Assembly (NCBI GenBank): GCA_002255365.1
Contig: NCBI01000005.1
Span: 42,392 to 106,391 of the forward strand
Length of the DNA: 64,000 bases
Origin: Chromatiales bacterium 21-64-14
GTDB taxonomy: Bacteria > Pseudomonadota > Gammaproteobacteria > 21-64-14
Direction of reading: 5' to 3'
Shown here: one piece after another, positions 18,258 to 26,820 of the stretch
Position numbering within the stretch: position 1 is the stretch's first letter
How the letters are laid out: each line of letters starts with the position of its first letter
Program-made: the position numbers and the translations under genes
Notes under the pieces: model-generated
The model's database searches: none
What the model saw: the letters and a program-made list of their open reading frames with translations, nothing else
Told to the model about the DNA's origin: nothing

Positions 18258-18869
18258 ATGAAAAGATGGATAACGGTGGTCCTCGTCTGCGCGCCCCTCG
18301 CGCTCGTTTCCAGCTCGGCCGGAGCGACCGGCAACGCCAAGGCCGGTGATGCCAAGGCCGCTGTGTGCCGCGCCTGTCACGGCCCCGACGGCAACAGCCT
18401 CAACCCCCAGTGGCCCAACCTGGCGGGACAGAGCGCCCCATACATTGTCAAACAGCTCCAGGACTTCAAGGCGGGTAGGCGCACCAATCCGCTCATGAGT
18501 CCGCAGGCCGCGAAGCTCAGTGAGCAGGACATGGAGGACTTGGCCGCCTACTTTTCTTCCCAGAAGGAGAAGATTGGTTCCGCGGATCCCAAGCTGGTCA
18601 CGGCCGGTGAACGCTTATATCGCGGCGGCGACGCGGCCACCGGCGTGCCGGCCTGCATGGCCTGCCACGGCCCCACCGGCGCCGGTAATCCCGCCGCCCG
18701 CTACCCGGCCCTCCACGGTCAGCATGCGGACTACGTGATGAGCCAGCTCGAGGCCTTCAAGGACGGCAGCCGTACCAATGATCCGAACAAGATGATGCGC
18801 GAGATCGCCGGGCGCCTCACCAAGGAACAGATGCGCGCGGTGGCCTCCTACATCAACGGTCTCTACTGA
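18258..18869 (+). CDS. Cytochrome c4, dihaem
   Basis: Periplasmic electron carrier, usually passing electrons to terminal oxidases. The 203-residue protein has a signal peptide cut near AGA-T (residue 23-24), and two CXXCH haem sites, CRACH (37-41) and CMACH (133-137), in two similar domains each followed by a methionine-bearing segment (NPLMSPQAAKL; NKMMREIAGRL). Its haems would be attached by the ccm system at 1751-8938. The ATG follows AGGAG-like sequence at 18242-18246. Confidence 0.95.
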   Translation: MKRWITVVLVCAPLALVSSSAGATGNAKAGDAKAAVCRACHGPDGNSLNPQWPNLAGQSAPYIVKQLQDFKAGRRTNPLMSPQAAKLSEQDMEDLAAYFSSQKEKIGSADPKLVTAGERLYRGGDAATGVPACMACHGPTGAGNPAARYPALHGQHADYVMSQLEAFKDGSRTNDPNKMMREIAGRLTKEQMRAVASYINGLY

Positions 18870-18880
18870 TCATCCCTCCC

Positions 18881-18914
18881 TGCACCTGAGGGGGCGGCCG
18901 CCCCCTCAGGTGCA
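18881..18914. terminator. Perfect 34-base palindrome after cytochrome c4
   Basis: Each 17-base arm (TGCACCTGAGGGGGCGG and its reverse complement) is perfect and there is no spacer. It begins 11 bases after the stop codon and could form a very stable terminator hairpin, although no T-tract follows. A protein-binding palindrome is the alternative. Confidence 0.55.
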
Positions 18915-19042
18915 CCGCCCTTGCCCCCGCCACATCGAACCCTCCGCCGGTTACCGGCGTCTACTCTATATGCAATGCAGGGGCGCCCGGAAAGTGGTAG
19001 GCTGAGGGCCTTGGGTTGTGGCCATATTAGCGGGGCAAGCAC

Positions 19043-19798
19043 ATGAAACTATTTAGAAATAAGCTTCGGTTCCGGTGGGTCCTGTGGGCGGCCCTGGTAC
19101 TGGTGCCCGGTTTCGCGCAGGCGGGTCCGGCCAAGCCACAGTTTGATGCCGGCATCGACTACAAGGTCATCGACCCGCCGGTGGCGATCCCGGGTGCGGC
19201 CAAAGGCAAGGTCACCGTAGTCGAGTTCTTCTGGTACGGCTGTCCCCATTGTTACCACTTCGAGCCGTACCTGGATGCCTGGCTGGAGCACAAGCCGGCG
19301 GACGTGCAATTCATCCGCATACCAGCGCCCCTGAATCCGACCTGGACGATCCACGCCCGCGCCTACTACGCCGCCCAGGAACTGGGGGTTTTGAATCGGA
19401 TCCACCGCCCGCTGTTCGATGCCGTCCAGAAGGAGGGTCCACAGCTGGCCAGCGAGGACGCGTTGACTGCGTTTTTCGCCCAGCACGGGGTCAAGGCGGC
19501 GGATTTCCGCGCCGCCTACGAATCGTTCACGGTGGACGCCGAGGTGCGCCGCGCACGGGCCCTGGCACAAAGCATGGGCATCAGCGGCGTACCTACCCTG
19601 GTGGTGGATGGCAAGTTTAAGACCGACGCCAGTCTCGCGGGGGGTAATGAGAAGATCCTCCAGGTCGTGGACTATCTGGTTCGGCGGGAGTCTCGACAGG
19701 CCGCCGTGGACCGGACCCGTATCGCCTCGACCGTCCGCCTCAAGTCTGCCCCCTCGCCCGCCGCCAACTCACAGGCCCGCGGCGCCCACGCCCGGTAG
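19043..19798 (+). CDS. dsbA: Thiol:disulfide interchange protein DsbA
   Basis: Periplasmic oxidase that introduces disulfide bonds. It has a signal peptide (cut after residue 27, AQAG) and a thioredoxin fold with the CPHC active site (Cys67, Cys70) in FFWYGCPHCYHFEPYL. The cis-proline loop is GISGVPTLVVDGKF. The body is of standard length, but a C-terminal tail of about 30 residues rich in R, S, A and P extends beyond the usual end (251 residues in all). The acetolactate synthase gene follows 85 bases later. Confidence 0.94.
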   Translation: MKLFRNKLRFRWVLWAALVLVPGFAQAGPAKPQFDAGIDYKVIDPPVAIPGAAKGKVTVVEFFWYGCPHCYHFEPYLDAWLEHKPADVQFIRIPAPLNPTWTIHARAYYAAQELGVLNRIHRPLFDAVQKEGPQLASEDALTAFFAQHGVKAADFRAAYESFTVDAEVRRARALAQSMGISGVPTLVVDGKFKTDASLAGGNEKILQVVDYLVRRESRQAAVDRTRIASTVRLKSAPSPAANSQARGAHAR

Positions 19799-19883
19799 CG
19801 GGTCCGGCGGCCTTCGCCCGGCCAGGACGGGCCCCGGCGTCCGGGGCCGCACGCGCTCCGTCAAGGGAAGGATACAAACCGGG

Positions 19884-21518
19884 ATGAATGCGGCACAGCT
19901 CTTCGTGAAATGCCTGGAGAACGAGGGAGTCGAATACATCTTCGGGTTGCCCGGCGAGGAGAACCTGGATGTGCTGGACGCCCTGATCGATTCTCCGATC
20001 CGTTTCATCACTACGCGCCACGAACAAGGGGCGGCCTTCATGGCCGACGTCTACGGGCGTCTGACTGGCCATGCTGGCGTGTGCCTATCTACCCTGGGCC
20101 CTGGTGCGACCAATCTCGTGACCGGTGTGGCCGACGCCAACATGGACCATGCGCCCCTGGTAGCAGTGGCGGGCCAGGCGGCTACCACCCGCCTGCACAA
20201 GGAATCCCATCAGACTCTGGATCTGGAGTTGATGTTCGCGCCGATCACCAAGTACTCCTCCCGGTTGTTGACGCCTAACATCATCACTGAGGTCGTCCGC
20301 AAGGCCTTCAAGCTGGCACAGACCGAGAAGACCGGCGCATGTTTCATCGAGTTCCCGGAAAACATTGCGCGCATGGTGGTCGCGGACGAGCCGCTTCCGG
20401 CGCGCCAGCCGGTGGCGTCGGAACCGCCCACGGATCGCCTCAACTACGCAGCTGAACTGATCTCCGAGGCCCGGGACCCGATCATTTTGGCGGGCAACGG
20501 CGTGATCCGTGCCCGCGCCTGGCAACAACTCGCGGAATTCTCGCGCAAACTCAACATACCGGTGGCCAACACCTTCATGGCCAAGGGCGTGGTTCCATTC
20601 TTCAAGAACCCCATGGCGCTGGGCAGCGTCGGCCTGCAGTCCAACGATTACGTCAATTGCGGATTCAGCCGCGCGGACGTGATCATCTGCGTGGGTTACG
20701 ACTTGGCGGAGTATCACCCCAAGCTCTGGCATCCGACCCGCGATCGCAAGTTGATCCACATCGATATGAATCCCGCGGAGGTCGATGCCCACTACACCAT
20801 CGAGTGCGGCGTAGTGGGCGACATCAAGACGAGCCTGGTACGCATCGCGGATCTCGCCACGCCACACCAGGATCACAAGATGCGCGTGTTGCGTGACCTG
20901 CTGATGACGGAGATGCAGCAGCTTAGCGAGGACCGAGGCTTCCCCGTGAAGCCCCAGAAGATCATCTGGGACCTGCGTACCGCGATGGCGCTGGAGGACA
21001 TCGTCATCTGCGACGTGGGCGCCCACAAGATGTGGATGGCGCGCATGTTCCGGTGCGAATATCCCAACACCTGCATTATCTCCAACGGCTTCGCCAGCAT
21101 GGGCATCGCCGTGCCGGGCGCAATAGCCGCGAAGATGGTATACCCTGACCGCGCCGTGGTCGCGGTGACCGGAGATGCGGGGTTCCTGATGAATTGTCAG
21201 GAGATCGAGACCGCGGTGCGTCTCAACACCCCGCTCGTGATCCTGATCTGGAACGACGGAGGTTACGGGCTGATCGAATGGAAGCAGCTCAATACCTTCA
21301 AACGTTCCGCGAACGTGAAATTTGGGAATCCGGATTTCGTGAAACTCGCGGAGGCCTTCGGTGCGAAGGGCTACCGTGTGCAACGTAGCGTCGATCTCCT
21401 GCCGATTTTGAAGGAGGCGCTCGCGTCCAGTGCTGTGTGCATCATCGACTGTCCGGTGGACTACGCCGAGAACTTGAAGCTTACCGCCGCCATGGGCGAG
21501 ATGGTCTGCCCCATATGA
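19884..21518 (+). CDS. alsS: Acetolactate synthase large subunit, AlsS type
   Basis: Thiamine-diphosphate enzyme that condenses two pyruvates to acetolactate. The catalytic Glu47 lies in RHEQGAAFMADVYGR. The TPP-binding motif starts GDAGFLMNCQEIETA and ends in IWNDGGYG. At 544 residues without an adjacent ilvN-type regulatory subunit it resembles the catabolic AlsS group, although no alsD decarboxylase is present. Start ATG 19884 follows AAGGGAAGG. The stop overlaps the next gene by four bases, hinting at a shared role with that phosphatase-fold protein. Confidence 0.88.
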   Translation: MNAAQLFVKCLENEGVEYIFGLPGEENLDVLDALIDSPIRFITTRHEQGAAFMADVYGRLTGHAGVCLSTLGPGATNLVTGVADANMDHAPLVAVAGQAATTRLHKESHQTLDLELMFAPITKYSSRLLTPNIITEVVRKAFKLAQTEKTGACFIEFPENIARMVVADEPLPARQPVASEPPTDRLNYAAELISEARDPIILAGNGVIRARAWQQLAEFSRKLNIPVANTFMAKGVVPFFKNPMALGSVGLQSNDYVNCGFSRADVIICVGYDLAEYHPKLWHPTRDRKLIHIDMNPAEVDAHYTIECGVVGDIKTSLVRIADLATPHQDHKMRVLRDLLMTEMQQLSEDRGFPVKPQKIIWDLRTAMALEDIVICDVGAHKMWMARMFRCEYPNTCIISNGFASMGIAVPGAIAAKMVYPDRAVVAVTGDAGFLMNCQEIETAVRLNTPLVILIWNDGGYGLIEWKQLNTFKRSANVKFGNPDFVKLAEAFGAKGYRVQRSVDLLPILKEALASSAVCIIDCPVDYAENLKLTAAMGEMVCPI

Positions 21519-22372
21519 CGCTTTCATACGGGCCGTGGGGGATGGGGCCCTCTCCAGCACGAGCCTACATAAGGGATACCATCACCGAGTCTGGCCACAC
21601 TGATGCCGGCACAGGTGAGCGCCTGCGGCTGTTGAGTTACAACATTCAAGCCGGCATCTCCACCACGCATTTTCACCAGTACCTCACCCATAGCTGGAAG
21701 CACGTACTCCCGGACGCGGAGCGTCTTACCAACCTGGACAGCATCGCGTGTCTGGCAAGCAACTTCGACTTGGTCGGCCTGCAGGAAGTGGATGCGGGCA
21801 GCCTGCGCAGCGGCTTCGTGAATCAAACGGAGTACCTGGCGCTCAAAGCCGGCTTTACCCATTGGCATCACCAGACCAACCGCACCATCGGGAATGTCGC
21901 ACGCCAGAGTATCGGCCTAGTGAGCCGGTTCCGGCCAACGCTGTTGACGGAACACAAATTGCCGGGACGCATCCCCGGGCGTGGCGCCCTGCGGGTCGAG
22001 TTCGGGTCGCCGGGTGCGCAACTGGTGCTGGTTATCATCCATCTCGCGCTAGGCAGGCGGGCACGGTTGCAGCAGCTCAAGTTCATCGGCGAGCTGATCA
22101 CTGACGACCCGAATGTGATCGTCATGGGAGACCTGAATTGCCGTTCGCGCAGCCCGGAGATGGACCAACTCCTGGGGGATACCGGCTTGTGTGAGCCGAC
22201 CCACGACCTGCTCACGTTTCCGAGCTGGCGACCGAGTCGCAACATCGACCATATCCTGGTGACGCCCAGCGTCAAGGTGGAGCGGGTATCTGTCCTGAAC
22301 TACCCTTTCTCCGACCATCTGCCGGTAGCCATGGACGTGCTCCTCCCTGGGAATGTCACACTACGGTCCTAA
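21515..22372 (+). CDS. Endonuclease/exonuclease/phosphatase family protein
   Basis: A 285-residue metal-dependent hydrolase of the EEP fold (DNase I, AP endonuclease, sphingomyelinase relatives). Conserved elements: SYNIQAG with the metal-binding Asn, LQEVDAG with the metal-binding Glu, MGDLNCRS, and the C-terminal SDHLPVAMD catalytic pair. No signal peptide is visible. ATG at 21515 overlaps the alsS stop. The substrate could be nucleic acid, phospholipid or a phosphate ester; the sequence does not decide. Confidence 0.85.
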   Translation: MTLSYGPWGMGPSPARAYIRDTITESGHTDAGTGERLRLLSYNIQAGISTTHFHQYLTHSWKHVLPDAERLTNLDSIACLASNFDLVGLQEVDAGSLRSGFVNQTEYLALKAGFTHWHHQTNRTIGNVARQSIGLVSRFRPTLLTEHKLPGRIPGRGALRVEFGSPGAQLVLVIIHLALGRRARLQQLKFIGELITDDPNVIVMGDLNCRSRSPEMDQLLGDTGLCEPTHDLLTFPSWRPSRNIDHILVTPSVKVERVSVLNYPFSDHLPVAMDVLLPGNVTLRS

Positions 22373-22554
22373 GGTACCTCGCCGCATCCCGAACCGGGAG
22401 CGATCATGATCGTTGGATGTGCCTACACGATAGAGAGGAAGCCGCTTGAGCGTCCCTTGCTTCGTGTTGATCCATGCGGTCGATTCCAGGACGATTATCT
22501 CTCACCCGCTCCCCCTCCTTCCCAGGGCTACCGGGACGCATCCAGGACAATCCC

Positions 22555-22914
22555 GTGGCCCGCTCTCTGATCGGCATCGTGCTTGCGGCGTTAACCTTGG
22601 GCGCCGCAATCTTGGTCGCGCGCCGCGTCCGACCGCAGTTTGTTATCAGAATCCAGAAACAGCGGGCACGTTGCGTACGCGGAGAGGTCAGTGAACGGTA
22701 TGTACGGGATTGCAATGATGTGGCTCAGATCACGGGCGTGAGGAGCGGGTGCATCCGCGGCTTCCGGCGCGCTGGCGCGGTCCACCTGGTGTTCTCGCGC
22801 GCGATCTCTGGGGCGGCCCGCCAGTCGTTCCGCAACGTCTGGCCCGACGGACAGGATGCCGGCCCGCGTCCCATCCCGCCCCGCGGACCCTCCGGCCGCC
22901 GTGCGCGCGGATAG
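22555..22914 (+). CDS. DUF3634-like small membrane protein
   Basis: A 119-residue protein with one N-terminal membrane helix (about 5-23) followed by a positively charged soluble part. The pattern FVIRIQKQRARCVRGEVSER then RGFRRAGAVHLVFSRAIS and RQSFRNVW fits the DUF3634 family as I remember it. GTG at 22555 is chosen because AGGA lies eight bases upstream. The C-terminal tail is low-complexity (G, P, R). Function unknown. Confidence 0.55.
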   Translation: MARSLIGIVLAALTLGAAILVARRVRPQFVIRIQKQRARCVRGEVSERYVRDCNDVAQITGVRSGCIRGFRRAGAVHLVFSRAISGAARQSFRNVWPDGQDAGPRPIPPRGPSGRRARG

Positions 22915-22998
22915 TCGGTGCCGCTCCCGGTGAATGTCGCCGTGCAGGGCGAGGACGCACCGGGAGTATACTGTGACGTATATTGTAATCGGAGGGCC

Positions 22999-23664
22999 AT
23001 GCCCATGCGTATCGCCGTAGTGGGTTCCGAATATTCGGTGGGCGAGGAAATCGCGCACGCGGTCAGCCACGGCTTTGGCCTGCTGCTGGCGGTTGCGGGC
23101 CTGGTGGTTTTGGAGGTGTTCGCGGCGCTGCATGGTGGCGCCGCGCGGATCGTGAGTGCCGCGGTATTCGGCAGCGCGCTGATCCTCCTCTATCTGGCCT
23201 CGACGCTATATCATGCGAGCCAACGGCCGCGCGTCAAAGACATCCTGCGTCGTCTCGATCACTCCGCCATCTACCTGCTGATCGCCGGCACCTACACGCC
23301 GTTCGCACTGGTCAATCTGCGCGGCCCATGGGGTTGGACCCTGTTTGGCCTGGTCTGGGGCTTGGGGCTGATAGGGGTCCTGCGTGAGCTGCTTACCCGC
23401 TCATCCTGTCAGACCCTGGAGCTTGCCCTCTACCTGGGGCTGGGTTGGCTGGCACTGGTGGCCATCAAGCCCCTCGCCCACGCGCTGCCAACACCCGGCC
23501 TCCTGCTGCTGGTGATCGGGGGGCTGGCCTATAGCGTGGGCGTTGTGTTCTATGTCTGGCGCCGTCTGCCTTATCACCACGCCATCTGGCATGTATTTGT
23601 CCTGGCCGGCAGCGCGTGCCATTTCTTCGCGGTGCTCTTCTATACCGTGCTACGCCCAGCCTGA
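22999..23664 (+). CDS. Haemolysin III / PAQR family membrane protein
   Basis: A 221-residue seven-helix membrane protein of the HlyIII (YqfA/PAQR) family. Conserved family residues include the SHGFG segment after helix entry, STLYHAS, LRRLDHSAIYLLIAGTYTP and the C-terminal HAIWHVFVLAGSACHFFAV with the three zinc-site histidines. ATG at 22999 follows GGAGG. The biochemical role in bacteria is poorly defined; membrane homeostasis is suspected. Confidence 0.92.
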   Translation: MPMRIAVVGSEYSVGEEIAHAVSHGFGLLLAVAGLVVLEVFAALHGGAARIVSAAVFGSALILLYLASTLYHASQRPRVKDILRRLDHSAIYLLIAGTYTPFALVNLRGPWGWTLFGLVWGLGLIGVLRELLTRSSCQTLELALYLGLGWLALVAIKPLAHALPTPGLLLLVIGGLAYSVGVVFYVWRRLPYHHAIWHVFVLAGSACHFFAVLFYTVLRPA

Positions 23665-24241
23665 GCGGTGGTACGTCCCACTACGACTCCAAAGCCTAAA
23701 TTGGGGCGCGGCGGCGGTCGGTACTGAGCGATCCAGCTTGGTGGGGCAACGCATCACGGATGGCGAGGACCTGGGCAAACCCAAGCCCGCGTTGCCCACC
23801 CGCCGGACCAACTGAAATTTGCGGGCGTACAGAGGTGTTTCTACCTCAACTCAGCGTCCGAGCGGACTAGTGGCGCACCACCAACGCCGTTGAAGGGCCG
23901 CACGTAGTCGTGCGTTCGGTAGCACGGTGCTGTGGCGATCACGTCAGCCGCGGTTTGCACGACAAGCGCGCCGGCGGGTCACGGTCGTGCGCCGCTTAGC
24001 TGTGCGTTCCGCGCCGAAAGCGCCGTGGTGGGCGCGTATCGTTCCGATCATGTGTTCCCAACGTCGCGGCTTAAGGTATCCGTGGGCGTTCGCGGAGGAC
24101 CACGTCGGGGTAAGAATTGCTCGCGCTTGACCTGCGTCAATGACCCTGAGCCCCACACCGCGGTAACAATTACTGATCGGCGTGCGGCCCGGGCCGGTGG
24201 AGTCCAGGACCGGGTGGCCGCTGCCTCGCGGAGGAAGGCAC
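23665..24241. other. Intergenic region, about 580 bases
   Basis: No convincing coding frame or RNA gene is seen between hlyIII and the dsrC-like gene. Short ORFs here have no recognisable features and no ribosome-binding site. The only strong signal is the FNR-like palindrome at 24127-24140. Confidence 0.45.
24127..24140. promoter_or_regulatory. FNR/ANR/DNR-type palindrome upstream of dsrC-like gene
   Basis: TTGAC, four bases, then GTCAA: a perfect inverted repeat of the CRP/FNR superfamily type. It ends 101 bases before the dsrC-like ATG. It suggests control by oxygen or nitric-oxide sensing. No regulator of this family is encoded in the window. Confidence 0.45.
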
Positions 24242-24580
24242 ATGTCTTTGAAGGTGGACACAAAGGTGATTCGGACCGACGACGAAGGCTACTTGGTTGA
24301 CCCCATCGATTGGGACGACGCGGTGGCACTGGCACTGGCGTGCCAGGAGAACATCGAGCTGACCGATGGGCACTGGGGTGTGATCCGTTTCATGCGCGAA
24401 TATTACGATGAACACGGGATCGCTTCTGATGCCCGTTTCGTAATCAAGTACATTGCGGAAGAACGCGGACTCGGGCACGAGGCGCGCGATGAGCTGTTCC
24501 GATTGTTTCCCTACGGCTATGTGAAACAGGCATGCAAGATCGCCGGAATGAGGCGGCCGCGGGCATGGAGTACCGGATGA
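24242..24580 (+). CDS. DsrC/TusE family protein lacking the terminal cysteine
   Basis: DsrC and TusE are small sulfur carriers that hold sulfur on C-terminal cysteines. This 112-residue protein has the family body (LTDGHWGVIRFMREYYDEHG) and the C-terminal arm YGYVKQACKIAGM with Cys98, the upstream of the two DsrC cysteines. The penultimate cysteine, eleven residues on, is replaced: residue 109 is Trp in RPRAWSTG. It therefore cannot form the usual CysA-CysB disulfide, and its role may be regulatory. ATG follows GGAGGAAGG. A dsrE-like gene converges on it. Confidence 0.88.
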   Translation: MSLKVDTKVIRTDDEGYLVDPIDWDDAVALALACQENIELTDGHWGVIRFMREYYDEHGIASDARFVIKYIAEERGLGHEARDELFRLFPYGYVKQACKIAGMRRPRAWSTG

Positions 24581-24623
24581 CGGCGCCGGCATCTTCATAC
24601 GTGCCCGGGCGCGACCGTGCGAC

Positions 24624-25012
24624 TCAGATCCTGGGGAGGGATTCGACCTTGACGTAGCGCCACCCGTCCTGCACTAGGCGGATAATCTGATCCATGACTG
24701 GCTCCCGGGTATCGACCTCGTCGATGAACAGCGACTCGACGCCCTGGGCCTGCAAGGCCCGGATGCTGTTGGCGCAGGCGATGAAGTGGAGGTTATTGTG
24801 GGCATGGATCATCGCGATCACTTGCCGTTCTACCGGGGAGACCCCCGCCCGCATGAGGTTGAGCCCCCTGCGTTGGCCACCACCGCGACCTGACTGTCAC
24901 GGCCTTGGTGGTTCTTGAGAAACTTGCGGATATAGTCCAGAACGGCCACGAACGGCTTCGGGTCGGATTCGCTGATGTGCAGCACGACGCGCTCCGCCTG
25001 CCGTTGCGCCAA
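24624..25012 (-). pseudogene. DsrE family protein, frameshifted
   Basis: Two frames together spell a DsrE/YchN-fold protein. The N-terminal part (ERVVLHISESDPKPFVAVLD, then VAVVANAGG) is in one frame. The rest (LNLMRAGVSPVERQVI, NLHFIACANSIRA, the C-terminal VQDGWRYVKVES) is in another. The switch falls at the run of five C at 24864-24868 (plus strand), as if one base had been lost. The start is uncertain: TTG at 25012 or ATG at 25147. Sequencing error in the run is the main alternative to true inactivation. DsrE relatives work with DsrC in sulfur transfer. Confidence 0.65.
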
Positions 25013-25418
25013 TCGACCCGCGGCATGGGCGGTGCCACCGACCTGATGATTGCGCTCATGGTATCCAATTTTGTGTCCGCCGGGAACCCGGCAGCGGTTG
25101 CGTGGGTTCCTAGGTCTCGGGGTGTCTGCCACGGTAGCGTCCACCATGTCTCAGGCACACCTGGTAACCCGACTGACGGGGGCTTGGTGCCGCCCATGTA
25201 CAAGACCGCCGCCGGACACTAGAATCAAGTCGATGTCTGTCCAAGCCAACTGCCGGACGCGCGATGAGAGCAAAATTGCAGACCGTGGGCGGTCAGGGTC
25301 GAAAGAAATCGAAAGGTTGGGCCGGCTTTCCACCGTCGCCGTAGTTGGCGTGATTGCTCGGACAGCTTACCAGGGCTCAGCCGTCGCAAACCTCGATGGC
25401 GCGTACAGGGGACTCGCG

Positions 25419-26144
25419 GTGGCACTCGAAGCGCAAATCTTCAATCGCAGCGTAGCTCGGTACACCGTTCCGGGGCCGATCCGTCACTCCGGACGACTGC
25501 TGTTGGCGCTGCTGAGTCTGGTTTCCGGAGCGCGCTTGGCCCATGCCGCGGATGTGACCGTTCAGGTCCTTGCCAAAGAGGCCGGGCAGCCGATCACGGC
25601 CGCATCGGTTTGTTTGGGTACGCGTGCGGATCCGAGTCAATTCGGTGCGCAGTTGACCGGCCCCGAGGGTATGGTCGTGTTTCACGGCGTACCGGACGCG
25701 CCCCTGGTGTTGACGGTGTCAAAGGCGGGCCGCAGTGGTGACCAACAGGCACTGTTCGGTGGGCGTTCCGACCAGATCCTCAACGTATCCCTGGCGCGGG
25801 GCGGGACCGGGCCGGTATGCCGCGGGGCGAGCGCCCCGCCCGCCCCGGTTCTGGCGCTTACCGGGCTGCGCCTCGATGGGGGCGCGGCGGTCACGGAACA
25901 CCGGCGGGTTACTCTGGATTTTTCCCTGACGGGAACCGCCAACCAGTACCGGGCCAGCGAATCACCGCAGTTTACCGGGGCGCGGTGGGCGACGCTCCAC
26001 CCGCGGCCGGGTTTTGAGCTGAGTGCCGGACCCGGCGAGAAACAGGTTTATCTGCAGGTGCGCCAATTCCGCGAGCGCCACGGTTCCACCCTGGAGGTGC
26101 GCTCCAACGTGGTCTCCGGTGCCATCCGCTACCAACCTCGGTGA
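25419..26144 (+). CDS. Secreted protein with Ig-like/carboxypeptidase-regulatory domain
   Basis: A 241-residue protein of unknown role. Hydrophobic LLLALLSLVSGARLAHA looks like a signal peptide, preceded by a basic region. The next part (VTVQVLAKEAGQPITAASVC, GPEGMVVFHGVPDAPLVLTV) resembles a carboxypeptidase-regulatory-like or bacterial Ig-like domain. The C-terminal half has beta-rich segments. GTG at 25419 is chosen for the AGGGGA six bases upstream; the frame is open far upstream (to 25050) but those residues look like translated intergenic sequence. The 400 bases upstream, from 25013, hold nothing I recognise. Confidence 0.55.
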   Translation: MALEAQIFNRSVARYTVPGPIRHSGRLLLALLSLVSGARLAHAADVTVQVLAKEAGQPITAASVCLGTRADPSQFGAQLTGPEGMVVFHGVPDAPLVLTVSKAGRSGDQQALFGGRSDQILNVSLARGGTGPVCRGASAPPAPVLALTGLRLDGGAAVTEHRRVTLDFSLTGTANQYRASESPQFTGARWATLHPRPGFELSAGPGEKQVYLQVRQFRERHGSTLEVRSNVVSGAIRYQPR

Positions 26145-26300
26145 TCTGCCGGAATCGCGACACAGAAGACCACCAGGGCGCACCGGTCGGGACCGATAAC
26201 ATGACCCGTTGCCGCCGGTGGGAGTAGTGGTTCGCTGTAGCGAACCATGCGCTGGCATGATCGTTATTCTCGACAGCCGGGACGTGCACCTGCGACACCC

Positions 26301-26720
26301 TTAATCCCCTGGGGACCGTAGCGGAAGGATCTCGTAAGAAATCAGTTCGTCCGGTTCTCCGGTATACGCCACGAAGGCGATGGTCTCTACGGCAAGGAAC
26401 GCCCCGTGCCGGTGGCCGTTGGGATGGAGCAGGTAATCGCCAGGGAAGAGGCGCTGGCGTCCCGCCTTGTCACAATGGCCTCCTTGCAGGATATAGATGT
26501 GTTCGTCCGACCGGGCCACGGCCAGAACCTTGATCAGCATCCCGACCGGCGGGCGGAACCGGATCACCTGGGCGACCCCACCCCCTTCCCCGCGGCGGTC
26601 GCTTAACGGTTTGACGAAAACGGTCTCCTGATCCTGGTATACGGAAAGGTCGCCAAGCGCGGCGCTACCCGGGGTCCAGGGGATTTCGTCGGTACGGAGC
26701 TGCAAGGGTCGAAGCGGCAT
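26301..26720 (-). CDS. Cupin domain protein
   Basis: A 139-residue single-domain cupin. The first metal motif region reads EHIYILQGGHCDKAG and the second PGDYLLHPNGHRHGAF, giving several His ligands. The family includes ChrR-like sensors and small dioxygenases; nothing here picks one. It is divergent from the ArsR-type regulator at 26821 with about 100 bases between, so the regulator may control it. Confidence 0.75.
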   Translation of the reverse strand: MPLRPLQLRTDEIPWTPGSAALGDLSVYQDQETVFVKPLSDRRGEGGGVAQVIRFRPPVGMLIKVLAVARSDEHIYILQGGHCDKAGRQRLFPGDYLLHPNGHRHGAFLAVETIAFVAYTGEPDELISYEILPLRSPGD

Positions 26721-26820
26721 GGGCTGCGGGCCTCGTGTTAATCGTGGACTGAAGGAAGGGACAGTCTACCCCGTCGCGGCGCTGGGTGGCTTCGATCGTT
26801 ATCGAAATATGGAGTAACAC

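Noticed and set aside
20085..21560. A 491-residue open frame antisense to the acetolactate synthase gene
   Set aside because: No family features, very His/Arg-rich, and the sense strand encodes a complete enzyme.
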